Shown here: in pieces, positions 54,001-60,892 of the stretch
Position numbering within the stretch: position 1 is the stretch's first letter
How the letters are laid out: each line of letters opens with the position of its first letter
NCBI RefSeq assembly: GCF_003390915.1
Contig: NZ_QMEM01000003.1
Span: 1-64,000, forward strand
Direction: 5' to 3'
Length of the DNA: 64,000 nucleotides
DNA from: Lewinella sp. IMCC34183
GTDB lineage: Bacteria > Bacteroidota > Bacteroidia > Chitinophagales > Saprospiraceae
Translations under genes and position numbers: made by a program
Notes under the pieces: generated by a model
The model's database searches: none
Told to the model about the DNA's origin: nothing
Seen by the model: the letters and a program-made list of their open reading frames with translations, nothing else

Positions 54001-54188
54001 AGGAAGTTCTTCAGCCACTCCTCGTTGTCGATGTAGGTGTACAGCTCGAAGTGGGGCGTCTGGTAGACGTCGTAGTCAAAGTTTTCGTAGTTGGGCTTAT
54101 TACGACCGAAGGAGTTGAAGCCCTGGGCGGTGGTGAGCACCGGCAGGCAGAGCAACAGGGCCAGCAGATGGAGGGTTATCGTTTTCAT
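51060..54188 (-). CDS. secreted metalloprotease-propeller-barrel fusion protein
   Basis: A 1042-residue envelope protein with three parts. After the signal peptide (TITLHLLALLLCLPVLTTAQ) comes a gluzincin-like domain (~30-260) with HVLGHELVHAFQYD (HExxH near 136-140) and WMVEGLAEYLS near 165, supplying the third zinc ligand. Then a TolB-like propeller (~270-600) with NVSPEISPNGKYMIYLS, GTWSPDSKQFAYVA, FPAWSPDGKSIVVSG and HPSWSADGTTIYFSTDARG blades. The C-terminal ~400 residues are a BamA/surface-antigen-like barrel ending DGASWSFGLNLLPGW. Such fusions occur in Bacteroidota and are poorly studied; an outer-membrane protease anchored by its own barrel is the likely picture. I start at the ATG at 54188, not a GTG three codons upstream. 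Confidence 0.8.
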   Translation of the reverse strand: MKTITLHLLALLLCLPVLTTAQGFNSFGRNKPNYENFDYDVYQTPHFELYTYIDNEEWLKNFLNDSEEWYRVHQLVLRDTIDFKNPMIIYANHADFQQTNAISGAIGSGTGGVTEALKNRVVLPVAHTNAQTHHVLGHELVHAFQYDMVIRGDSTSLRDLQKIPLWMVEGLAEYLSIGSVDPFTAMWMRDAVLNDDIPSLKDLSSGKYFPYRYGQAFWSFVTGLQGDDVINPYFRATAKFGLERATKLVLGYEFDAFSDLWEDALRKTYGEQIGEAKADRYVGKELVGPGKNGGRINVSPEISPNGKYMIYLSEQDLFSIDLFLADARTGEKIRKIRTSKLGSHIDEISYIENSGTWSPDSKQFAYVAVSKGQNSLIIADVESGKAEREIRLDEVPAFTFPAWSPDGKSIVVSGLVDGQTDLFSIDVRSGRVTQLTNDVYSEIHPSWSADGTTIYFSTDARGIQRKERPYGNLRFNLAALDVASRESREIDVFPGADNLNPIEGADGNLYFLSNRDGFRNVYRYHVADATVDRLTDLITGVSGITHYAPAMSIDRSNNRLLYTYFNQNGYKIYGTMVKNMEAVRVARDSVDLTPATLPRLNRRANLIVDELLTHMDKQDVITSDQITRRPYAPKFKLDYATGGAGAGVGSNQVFGTTTGLAGGVQLLFSDILGNNQLFTALSLNGEITDFGGSLAWVNRKTRINYGFSLSRIPYRNFGVEAPFRDSIQVGDGNYVDLINAPYLISRLYQNQVSGFASLPFNTNVRLEGSISASIYNNRVDRYARYYNPVTYYPIQVNAQPERQRELEQETFNLYNAGVALVGDNSDMGMTAPIRGHRYRFGVDQYLGRFNFTAVNTDYRKYLWFGKGALAFRALHYGRYGDGGNTLFPLYVGSPWYMRGLNANDAVTTLQGAGRDLNELVGSKLFVSNLELRVPFTGPEQIALIKSKFLFSDLNFFIDGGMAFTDVSQFGGATYTLDKDGEVLINPLTGQPTVVTPGVRPIFTAGVSARVNVFGQLVVEPYLARPLIDGASWSFGLNLLPGW

Positions 54189-54300
54189 TTTACGCACTAA
54201 TCTTGGGGAATACTTTCACTTTATTAACACCTGGCAGACGGGCCTCCCCCTAAGCCACGTTTGTCGGCCAGGCTTAACAAAATGTTATTTTAGGGGGGCC

Positions 54301-54320
54301 GGGCGGCGGGGCGCGGGTGC
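54301..54320 (-). promoter_or_regulatory. GC-rich 20-base word, copy 3 (minus strand)
   Basis: Exact reverse complement of the word at 2159. On the minus strand it lies 112 nt upstream of the ATG at 54188 and about 13 nt before TAACATTTTG, so it is again in sense orientation. It also marks the left border of the 115-bp array. Confidence 0.6.
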
Positions 54321-54329
54321 CGGGGGGGG

Positions 54330-55270
54330 TTGAGTTGCCGCGCAATTCCGGGTGGAGGACCTCCGGTCCGAGCGGGCTACATAATATCCTGCCGCTGGCT
54401 AACCCGCGCTTCTAAATCGGGCCGCAGGCCCTCAACCCGTTGGTGTGAATTATCGCGCAAATCCGGGTGGAGGACCTCCGGTCCGAGCGGGCTACATAAT
54501 ATTCTGCCGCTGGCTAACCCGCGCTTCTATATCGGGCCGGAAGCCCTCAACCCGTTGGTGTGAATTATCGCGCAAATCCGGGTGGAGGACCTCCGGTCCG
54601 AGCGGGCTACATAATATCCTGCCGCTGGCTACCCGCGCTTCTATATCGGGCCGGAGGCCCTCAACCCCGGGGGGTTGAGTTGCCGAGCAATTCCGGGTGG
54701 AGGACCTCCGGTCCGAGCGGGCTACATAATATCCACCGCTCGCTACCCGCGCTTCTAAATCGGGCCGCAGGCCCTCAACCCGTTGGTGTGAATTATCGCG
54801 CACATCCGGGTGGAGGACCTCCGGTCCGAGCGGGCTAAATAATATTCTGCCGCTGGCTAACCCGCGCTTCTAAATCGGGCCGGAGGCCCTCAACCCCGGG
54901 GGGGGTTGAGTTGCCGCGCAATTCCGGGTGGAGGACCTCCGGTCCGAGCGGGCTAAATAATATTCTGCCGCTGGCTAACCCGCGCTTCTAAATCGGGCCG
55001 GAGGCCCTCAACCCGTTGGTGTGAATTATCGCGCACATCCGGGTGGAGGACCTCCGGTCCGAGCGGGCTGCATAATATCCACCGCTGGCTACCCGCGCTT
55101 CTATATCGGGCCGGAGGCCCTCAACCCGGGGGGGGTTGAGTTGCCGAGCAATTCCGGGTGGAGGACCTCCGGTCCGAGCGGGCTAAATAATATTCTGCCG
55201 CTGGCTAACCCGCGCTTCTAAATCGGGCCGGAGGCCCTCAACCCGTGCCGCAGGTCCTCAACCCGGGGGG
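54330..55270. repeat. 115-bp tandem repeat array, eight copies
   Basis: The core CCGGGTGGAGGACCTCCGG begins at 54348, 54463, 54578, 54693, 54806, 54924, 55039 and 55154, i.e. spacing 115, 115, 115, 113, 118, 115 and 115. Two linker types occur: type A (CAACCCC..GGGGTTGAGTTGCCG) before copies 1, 4, 6 and 8, and type B (CCCGTTGGTGTGAATTATCGCG) before copies 2, 3, 5 and 7. Each unit contains small stems (GGACC-TCC-GGTCC, GGGCC-GGA-GGCCC), and type A linkers form CTCAACCC/GGGTTGAG. Since 115 is not a multiple of three, an open frame cannot run in phase through the copies, so I regard the array as non-coding. It fills the gap between the minus-strand GH43 and protease genes. Confidence 0.95.
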
Positions 55271-55282
55271 TCAGCGTTGCCG

Positions 55283-56311
55283 TTACTTTATCGCCGCCAC
55301 GCCCTCATTGGTCATCACCACCGGCTTGATCGTACCGTCCGCGTTGAAGTACATGCGGTCGATGCAGGTGACCCGGTGGTCGCGGCCCTCGTTGGGGATG
55401 GGGCGGCGGTGGTAGACGATGTACCAGTCGTCCGTATCCGGCACGTGGGTGACGGAGTGGTGACCGGCACCGGTAGCAATGTCCGGATCGGAGGAAAGGA
55501 TGGTGCCTACCCGCTTAAAGGGCCCGAGCGGGCTGTCGGACATGGCGTAGGCGACGTGGTAACTATCGTTGGTCCAGCCGCCCTCTGACCACATGAAGTA
55601 GTAGGTGCCGTTGCGCTTGAACATAAAGGGGCCTTCCACGTAGCCTTCCGGCGTCACGTCGTGAAAGAGCTGTCCGTCTTCCCAGGGCAGGAAGCCGGTG
55701 TAGTCGTCGTTGAGCCTACCCACGTTGCACTTGCCCCAGCCGCCGTAGAACATGTAGTCGGTACCGTCGTCGTCACGGAAGACAAACTGGTCGATCGGCT
55801 GGGCATCGTGGTAAAAGCTGTCGATAAGCGGCTTGCCCAGGTGGTCGGTGAAGGGCCCACCGGGGCTATCGGCCACGGCCACCCCAATGCCGCCGTAGTG
55901 GTTGATGTCGTTGTCGGGGTCCCAGCAGCAGGTGCGCGAGGGGCGTTGCACGTCATTCCCTCCGAAGAAGAGGTAGTACTTGCCATCCTTTTCGATGGCC
56001 GCCGGCGCCCACATGGCCTGCCGCACCCAGGTCACGATCGAGGTGTCCAGTACGTGGGGGTGTTTCTCCCAGTGCACCAGGTCGGTGGAGGAAAAGGCAT
56101 CGAGAAATAATTGGTCTTCGTAGCCGGCCGAGTAGGTGGGGTAGATCCAGTATTCCTCCCCGAAGCGGACGACCTCGGGATCGGCGTACCATCCTTCGAA
56201 AATAGGATTGCCGGACATTTCGCCCGCACTAGTGGCCGTCGTGACGGTATCGGAGGTGGTGCGTCCGCATGCGAGCAGGGCCAGCAGCGGCAGGAAGAGA
56301 AACTGTTTCAT
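55283..56311 (-). CDS. GH43 family glycosidase lipoprotein (outside the PUL)
   Basis: A 342-residue lipoprotein (lipobox LLAC, Cys15) with the five-bladed GH43 fold. Catalytic acids are in EGWYADPEVVRFGEEYWIYPT (base), QPIDQFVFRDDDGTDYMFYGG (modulator) and YVEGPFMFKRNGTYYFMWSEGGW (acid). MWAPAAIEKDGKYYLFF is the family strand. It is probably an arabinosidase or xylosidase of the subgroup that includes alpha-L-arabinofuranosidases. It stands alone, 5 kb from the PUL, and may belong to the same regulon. Its 3' end borders the 115-bp array. A TATATTGG box lies four bases before its ATG. Confidence 0.88.
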   Translation of the reverse strand: MKQFLFLPLLALLACGRTTSDTVTTATSAGEMSGNPIFEGWYADPEVVRFGEEYWIYPTYSAGYEDQLFLDAFSSTDLVHWEKHPHVLDTSIVTWVRQAMWAPAAIEKDGKYYLFFGGNDVQRPSRTCCWDPDNDINHYGGIGVAVADSPGGPFTDHLGKPLIDSFYHDAQPIDQFVFRDDDGTDYMFYGGWGKCNVGRLNDDYTGFLPWEDGQLFHDVTPEGYVEGPFMFKRNGTYYFMWSEGGWTNDSYHVAYAMSDSPLGPFKRVGTILSSDPDIATGAGHHSVTHVPDTDDWYIVYHRRPIPNEGRDHRVTCIDRMYFNADGTIKPVVMTNEGVAAIK

Positions 56312-56315
56312 ACCG

Positions 56316-56323
56316 CCAATATA
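56316..56323 (-). promoter_or_regulatory. possible -7 box TATATTGG 4 nt before ATG
   Basis: TAnnTTGG followed by CGGT and the ATG at 56311, the same CGGT-ATG arrangement as at 13554-13560. Candidate leaderless start. Confidence 0.35.
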
Positions 56324-56714
56324 GTAGCTGGCGCACGCAAATACGGTAGAGGTTAATCGTTTTAGCCGGCGGCGCGCAGGTGCAGGGAGGCGTGCTCCCG
56401 CGGCGGTAGCCTAATCTTGGCAGGAGAGCCTGACCGATAGCGGGTCTTTCCTATCCAGTCAGGGTGACCCGCGCTACGGTGGTGGCTAGGAGTGGGAAGT
56501 GATTGCGGGTCCCGGGTTATAGGGATTAAGGGGGAACGGCCCGGCACCCGTTTTTCTAGCCGGTGAGCGGCCCCCTATTCCCTCACCAGGAAAAGCAAAT
56601 GGATGCGACCCAAACAAAACCGATATTGCCGATCCCCCCGATCCCACCGAATAAATATTCGCCATTTGCCGGCCGGATAAAACCCGGTACACATATCAAT
56701 AGCCCATATACACC
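56324..56714. other. gene-free divergent region upstream of the GH15 gene
   Basis: About 390 bp without a credible gene. A 73-residue open frame (56563-56784) is proline-rich, crosses the promoter and looks accidental. The region contains the palindrome CGAATA-AA-TATTCG (56648-56661) and runs of CCCCCGATCCC-like repeats. Confidence 0.5.
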
Positions 56715-56735
56715 GCACCCGCGCCCCGCCGGCCC
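56715..56735 (+). promoter_or_regulatory. GC-rich 20-base word, copy 4 (one-base variant)
   Basis: GCACCCGCGCCCCGCCG followed by GCCC, i.e. one inserted G relative to copies 1-3. It ends 64 nt before the GH15 start and 13 nt before a TACTTTG box (56749-56755). Confidence 0.55.
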
Positions 56736-56748
56736 ATTTGTCGACGGC

Positions 56749-56755
56749 TACTTTG
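56749..56755 (+). promoter_or_regulatory. possible GH15 -7 box TACTTTG
   Basis: Short variant of TAnnTTTG, 44 nt before the ATG at 56800. Confidence 0.35.
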
Positions 56756-56799
56756 TGTTAGCCTTAAACCCGGCGGACAAATAGCCGTTGGAACCCCCA

Positions 56800-58599
56800 A
56801 TGAGCGAATCCACCTTTGACTACCCCGAGCGCTACCTGCCCATCGCCGAGCACGGCATCATCGGTAACCTCCATACCACGGCGCTGGTCAGCGTGACCGG
56901 CAGCATCGATTTCATGTGCCTGCCGCGTTTCGACTCCCCTACCGTCTTCGGCCGGTTGCTGGATGCCGACAAGGGTGGTTACTTCGCCTTCGAGTGCGTC
57001 ACCGACAACACCCAGCACAAGCAGCTCTACCTGCCGGGCACCAACATCCTACTCACCCGCTACCTGAGCGAGGACGGTATCGCCGAGCTGACCGACTTCA
57101 TGCCCATCGTCGGGGGAGAACGGGACTTCGCCATTTTCCGCCGCCTGAAGGGCGTCCACGGCAACCACACCGTAAAAGTGAAGGTGGCCCCCCGCTACAA
57201 CTACGGCAAGGTGGGGTGTATCGTAGAGAAGAACCCCGAGGGCCGCGGCTACCTCATCCGCGATCCGGAAGGTACCCAACCTACCATGCTGCTGATGTGC
57301 GACGTGGAACTGAACATCGACGAAGAGGGCCTCAGCGCCACCATCGACCTCCACCAGGGCGATAACCTTGACTTCGTGCTGACGCTCAACGAGGGACAGG
57401 ACTTCGACAAGGACTTCATGGAGTGCTTCACCGCCTGCCGTACCTACTGGAACGACTGGTCGGCCAAGTGCAAGTACGACGGCTTCTGGAAGGAGGCCGT
57501 GCTCCGCTCCGTGCTCACGCTCAAGCTCCTCACCTCGGCCCGCTACGGCAGTACGATCGCCGCGGCTACCTTCGGACTGCCCGAAAAGATGGGCGGCAGC
57601 CGCAACTGGGACTACCGCTACACCTGGATCCGCGATGCGGCCTTCACCATGTACGCCTTCCTGCGGCTGGGCTACACTAAGGAGGCCGAGCAGTTTATGG
57701 ACTGGATCCGCGACAAGTGCATGGACCACCTGCAGCTCATGTACGCGGTCGACGGGGAAACCGAACTGACGGAAACCGACCTGGACCACCTGGAAGGCTA
57801 CCGCGGCAGCCGGCCGGTGCGCATCGGCAACGGTGCCCACGATCAGACGCAGATGGACATCTACGGCGAGCTGATCGACACCATCTACCTGTACAATAAG
57901 GCCGGGGGCAGCATCACTCACCGCTTCTGGCAATCCATCCGCACCCTGGTGGACTTCGTCGTCGAGAACTGGCAGCAAAAAGACCACGGCATCTGGGAGG
58001 TCCGCAGCGGCAAGCAGCGCTTCCTCCACTCGGCCGTCTGCTGCTGGGTGGCCATCGACCGCGCCATGAAGATCGCCGAGGACCGCAGCCTCCCCTGCCC
58101 CATGGGCGAATGGCGGAAGGTGCGCGACACGATCTACGAGGACATCTTCGAAAACTTCTGGAACGAGGAGCTGCAGTCGTACGTGCAGTACCAGGGCAGC
58201 AGTACGCTGGACGCCAGTGCGCTGCTGATGCCCCTGCTCCGCTTCGTAAGCAGCCAGGAGCCCCGCTGGCTCAGCACCTTTGCGGCCATCGAGGAGAAGC
58301 TCTCCGCCGACGTGCTCATCTTCCGCTACAAGCTGGAGCACGGCGCCGAAGACGGTCTGGACGGCGATGAGGGCGCCTTCGCGATCTGCTCCTTCTGGTA
58401 CGTAGAGTGCCTGGCCCGCATCGGACAACTCGACAAGGCTACCGTCGTCTTCGAAAAGATGCTCGGGTACGCCAACCACCTCGGACTGATGAGCGAGGAG
58501 ATCGGCATTCACGGCGAGCAACTGGGGAACTTCCCGCAGGCCTTTTCGCACCTGAGCCTGATTTCCGCTGCGTTTCAGATTGATAAGAAGAGGAGGTAG
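56800..58599 (+). CDS. glycoside hydrolase family 15 (glucoamylase/trehalase-like)
   Basis: A 599-residue cytoplasmic enzyme without signal peptide, of the bacterial GH15 group that hydrolyses alpha-glucosides such as maltodextrin or trehalose with inversion. The N-terminal super-beta-sandwich opens with YLPIAEHGIIGNLHTTALVSVTGSIDFMCLPRFDSPTVFGRLLD. The (alpha/alpha)6 barrel begins near 240 with FGLPEKMGGSRNWDYRYTWIRDAAFTMYAFLRLGY, and later QMDIYGELIDTIYLY and DGDEGAFAICSFWYVECLARIG carry the active-site acids. The ATG at 56800 is chosen over a TTG four codons upstream. Its TAG stop is the first three bases of the TAGTTCTG array. Confidence 0.9.
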   Translation: MSESTFDYPERYLPIAEHGIIGNLHTTALVSVTGSIDFMCLPRFDSPTVFGRLLDADKGGYFAFECVTDNTQHKQLYLPGTNILLTRYLSEDGIAELTDFMPIVGGERDFAIFRRLKGVHGNHTVKVKVAPRYNYGKVGCIVEKNPEGRGYLIRDPEGTQPTMLLMCDVELNIDEEGLSATIDLHQGDNLDFVLTLNEGQDFDKDFMECFTACRTYWNDWSAKCKYDGFWKEAVLRSVLTLKLLTSARYGSTIAAATFGLPEKMGGSRNWDYRYTWIRDAAFTMYAFLRLGYTKEAEQFMDWIRDKCMDHLQLMYAVDGETELTETDLDHLEGYRGSRPVRIGNGAHDQTQMDIYGELIDTIYLYNKAGGSITHRFWQSIRTLVDFVVENWQQKDHGIWEVRSGKQRFLHSAVCCWVAIDRAMKIAEDRSLPCPMGEWRKVRDTIYEDIFENFWNEELQSYVQYQGSSTLDASALLMPLLRFVSSQEPRWLSTFAAIEEKLSADVLIFRYKLEHGAEDGLDGDEGAFAICSFWYVECLARIGQLDKATVVFEKMLGYANHLGLMSEEIGIHGEQLGNFPQAFSHLSLISAAFQIDKKRR

Positions 58600-58665
58600 T
58601 TCTGTAGTTCTGTAGTTCTGTAGTTCTGTAGTTCTGTAGTTCTGTAGTTCTGTAGTTCTGTAGTT
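58597..58665. repeat. octamer array (TAGTTCTG) x 8
   Basis: Eight perfect copies from 58597 to 58660 plus a partial. The first TAG is the stop codon of the GH15 gene. TAGTTCTGTAG is the reverse complement of CTACAGAACTA, the word that links the units of the neighbouring 33-bp-type repeats. Confidence 0.95.
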
Positions 58666-58708
58666 GGAATTTTGAAGCCCGTAGCAGGTTCACCCTTGAC
58701 TAATAATC

Positions 58709-58987
58709 TACCAGCGAGCGCAGCGAGCGAGACTACAGAACCACCAGCGAGCGAGACTACAGAACTACCAGCGAGCGCAGCGAGCGAGACTACAGAACCA
58801 CCAGCGAGCGAGACTACAGAACTACCAGCGAGCGAAGCGAGCGAGACTACAGAACTACCAGCGACCAAAGGGAGCGCAACTACAGAACTAAAGCGAGCGC
58901 AGCGAGCGACACTACAGAACTACAGAACTACCAGCGACCAAAGGGAGCGCAACTACAGAACTAAAGCGAGCGCAGCGAGCGACACTA
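58709..58987. repeat. mixed tract of CTACAGAACTACC and GCGAGCGCAGCGAGC repeats
   Basis: About 280 bp of variable-length units, mostly 19-34 nt, some reading GCGAAGCGAGC or CGACCAAAGGGAGCG. It is the same family as 1-184 and runs to the very stop codon (complement CTA, 58985-58987) of the ABC transporter gene. Together with the octamer array it fills the whole gap between two convergent genes. No protein-like frame is believable. Confidence 0.9.
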
Positions 58988-60820
58988 CCGATACCCAGCA
59001 GCCTGCAAATCAAACAACTCCGCGTAACGGCCGCCCAGGGCAATAAGTTCCTCGTGGCTGCCTTCTTCCACCAGCCCGCCGTACTCAAGGAAGAGGATGT
59101 GATCGGCCATGCGCACCGTGCTGAAGCGGTGGCTGATCAGCACGGCGGTCTTGCCGGCAATGAGCTCGGTGAAGCGCTGGAACACCTCGTACTCCGCGCG
59201 GGCGTCGAGGGCGCTGGTGGGCTCGTCGAGGATGAGCAGCTGGGCGTCGCGCATGTAGGCGCGGGCCAGGGCGATTTTCTGCCACTGTCCGCCGCTGAGG
59301 TCCACGGAGTTGGCGAAGCGGCGGCCGAGCAGCTGGTCGTAGCCATCGGGCAGGGCGGTCACCACGTCCTCGGCGAGGGACTTGCGCGCGCTGTCGAGGA
59401 TGCGCGCCTCGTTCTCGCTTTCCTCCACGCGGCCGACCACGATGTTCTCGCGGGCGGTCATCTGGTAGCGGAAGAAGTCCTGGAAGATCACGCCCACGTT
59501 GTCGCGCAGGGTGGTGAGCTCGTAGTCGCGCAGGTCGCGGCCGTCCAGCAGGATGCGGCCTTCGGTGGGTTCGTAGAGGCGGGCCAGCAGCTTCACCAGC
59601 GTGGTCTTGCCGGCACCGTTCTCGCCCACCAGCGCCACCTTCTCGCCGGCGGGAAGCTTGAAGCTGAGGTTGCGGATGGCGTACTGCTCCGTATTCGGGT
59701 AGCGAAAGCTCACGTTCTCGAACTCCCACCCGATCCGCACCTCCCCGGGGAAGGGGATGGAACCTGCCCGGTCCGCGATGTTGGGGCGGATGGCGAAGAA
59801 GTCGAAGAGGTCCTGCAGGTACAGGGCGCTCTCCCCGATGGTGGCGAACCGCGACAGTACGGACTGTAGCCCCTGCTGCATCTGCCGGAACGCCCCCGAC
59901 AGGAAGGTGAGGGACCCGACGGTGATCACGCCGTTGATGGTCTGAAAGATGATGAGTACGTAGGCCCCATAATAGGTCAGGGCGCTGATGGCGCTGAAGA
60001 ACGCCCCCCAGCTGGCCCGCTTGATCGAGAGCTTGCGGTTGGCGTGGTAGTACTTGAGGGAAAGCACGCGGAAGCGCTCAGTGATGAAGTCGGCCAGGCC
60101 GAAGATCTTCACCTCCTTGGCCGTGGTGTCGCTGGCCCCGATGTAACGGAGGTAGTCCAACTCCCGCCGTTCGGGCGTCCAGCTGCGGGTCAGGCTGTAG
60201 ACCTGCTGGTTGAAGTAGTTTTCCTGGATGAAGCTGGGGATCACCGCCACCACCAGCAGGAGGATCAGCCAGGGATTGAAAGCCGCCACGCTCACGCCGA
60301 GGAAGATCAGGGTCACCGTACTCTGGAACTGCGCGAGCAACTGGCTGATGAGGGTGGACCGGCTGGTGGTCTGCCGGCGCGCGCGCTCCATCTTGTCGTA
60401 GAATTCCGAGTCTTCGAAATGGTACAGGTCCAGGATGGCCGCGTGGCGCATCAGGTCCACGCTCGTCTGGTTGGTGTACAGGTCGGCCAGCAGGCTGTCG
60501 ACGAGGTTAATACCGCGGCTTAGCAGGTCGGATACCAGGAAGAGCAACAACTCCAGCGCGACGAGCTCCCAGAGGTAGGTAGTGCTGCCGGAGACGTCGA
60601 GCAGGCGGATCACCTCATCGATGATCAGTTTGCCAACGTAAAGCTTGGCCGTAGGCAGCGCCGCCTGCAGGACGCGCAGGACAATGTTGGTCAGGGTAAG
60701 GGACGGACTGGTTTTCCAGATCAGCCGGAAGAAGGGCGGGAGGTTCCTGAGGGCGGAGAGCTGATCTCTCCAGGTGCGCGGCTCTTCGGCGGCCGCGCCG
60801 GTACGTCTTCCTGGTGGCAT
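58985..60820 (-). CDS. ABC exporter, fused permease and ATPase
   Basis: A 611-residue half-transporter with an N-terminal six-helix type IV (exporter) membrane domain (~45-340) and a C-terminal nucleotide-binding domain. ATPase motifs are VALVGENGAGKTTLVKLL (Walker A near 400), VIFQDFFRYQMTARENIVVG (Q loop), VDLSGGQWQKIALARAY (signature), LLILDEPTSALD (Walker B) and ISHRFSTVRMADHILFL (H loop). It is expected to act as a homodimer; the substrate (lipid, peptide or drug) cannot be told. A P/R/A-rich tail precedes the first helix. The stop codon is contiguous with the repeat tract downstream. Confidence 0.92.
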   Translation of the reverse strand: MPPGRRTGAAAEEPRTWRDQLSALRNLPPFFRLIWKTSPSLTLTNIVLRVLQAALPTAKLYVGKLIIDEVIRLLDVSGSTTYLWELVALELLLFLVSDLLSRGINLVDSLLADLYTNQTSVDLMRHAAILDLYHFEDSEFYDKMERARRQTTSRSTLISQLLAQFQSTVTLIFLGVSVAAFNPWLILLLVVAVIPSFIQENYFNQQVYSLTRSWTPERRELDYLRYIGASDTTAKEVKIFGLADFITERFRVLSLKYYHANRKLSIKRASWGAFFSAISALTYYGAYVLIIFQTINGVITVGSLTFLSGAFRQMQQGLQSVLSRFATIGESALYLQDLFDFFAIRPNIADRAGSIPFPGEVRIGWEFENVSFRYPNTEQYAIRNLSFKLPAGEKVALVGENGAGKTTLVKLLARLYEPTEGRILLDGRDLRDYELTTLRDNVGVIFQDFFRYQMTARENIVVGRVEESENEARILDSARKSLAEDVVTALPDGYDQLLGRRFANSVDLSGGQWQKIALARAYMRDAQLLILDEPTSALDARAEYEVFQRFTELIAGKTAVLISHRFSTVRMADHILFLEYGGLVEEGSHEELIALGGRYAELFDLQAAGYR

Positions 60821-60852
60821 GGGGTACTAACACCCGCCCACCAAATCGGGTT

Positions 60853-60889
60853 GCCGGACATCGGATGTCTTGGACATCCGATGTCCGGC
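60853..60889. terminator. perfect 17-bp hairpin with ACATCGGATGT core
   Basis: GCCGGACATCGGATGTC (60853-60869), loop TTG, exact complement (60873-60889). It sits between two minus-strand genes, four bases after the stop of the upstream one, with no T tract. The core is shared with the hairpin at 22370-22398. Confidence 0.65.
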
Positions 60890-60892
60890 GCA

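Noticed and set aside
54330-55270. Several 66-103 codon open frames inside the 115-bp array, e.g. with repeated SGWRTSGPSGL
   Set aside because: The period is 115 (not a multiple of three), so each copy is read in a different frame; no frame runs in phase through the array.
54330-55270. CRISPR array
   Set aside because: The units are full-length near-identical repeats without unique spacers and there are no cas genes.
56563-56784. A 73-codon proline-rich frame upstream of GH15
   Set aside because: It spans the 20-base word and the likely promoter and shows no protein-like pattern.
58672-59046. A 124-codon frame with ETTELPASAAS-type repeats
   Set aside because: It is a translation of the simple repeat tract that runs into the ABC gene antisense; no start signal or domain.
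58985-60820. Toxin or bacteriocin exporter with peptidase domain
   Set aside because: The N-terminus lacks a C39 peptidase domain and no precursor gene is adjacent; the substrate stays unknown.
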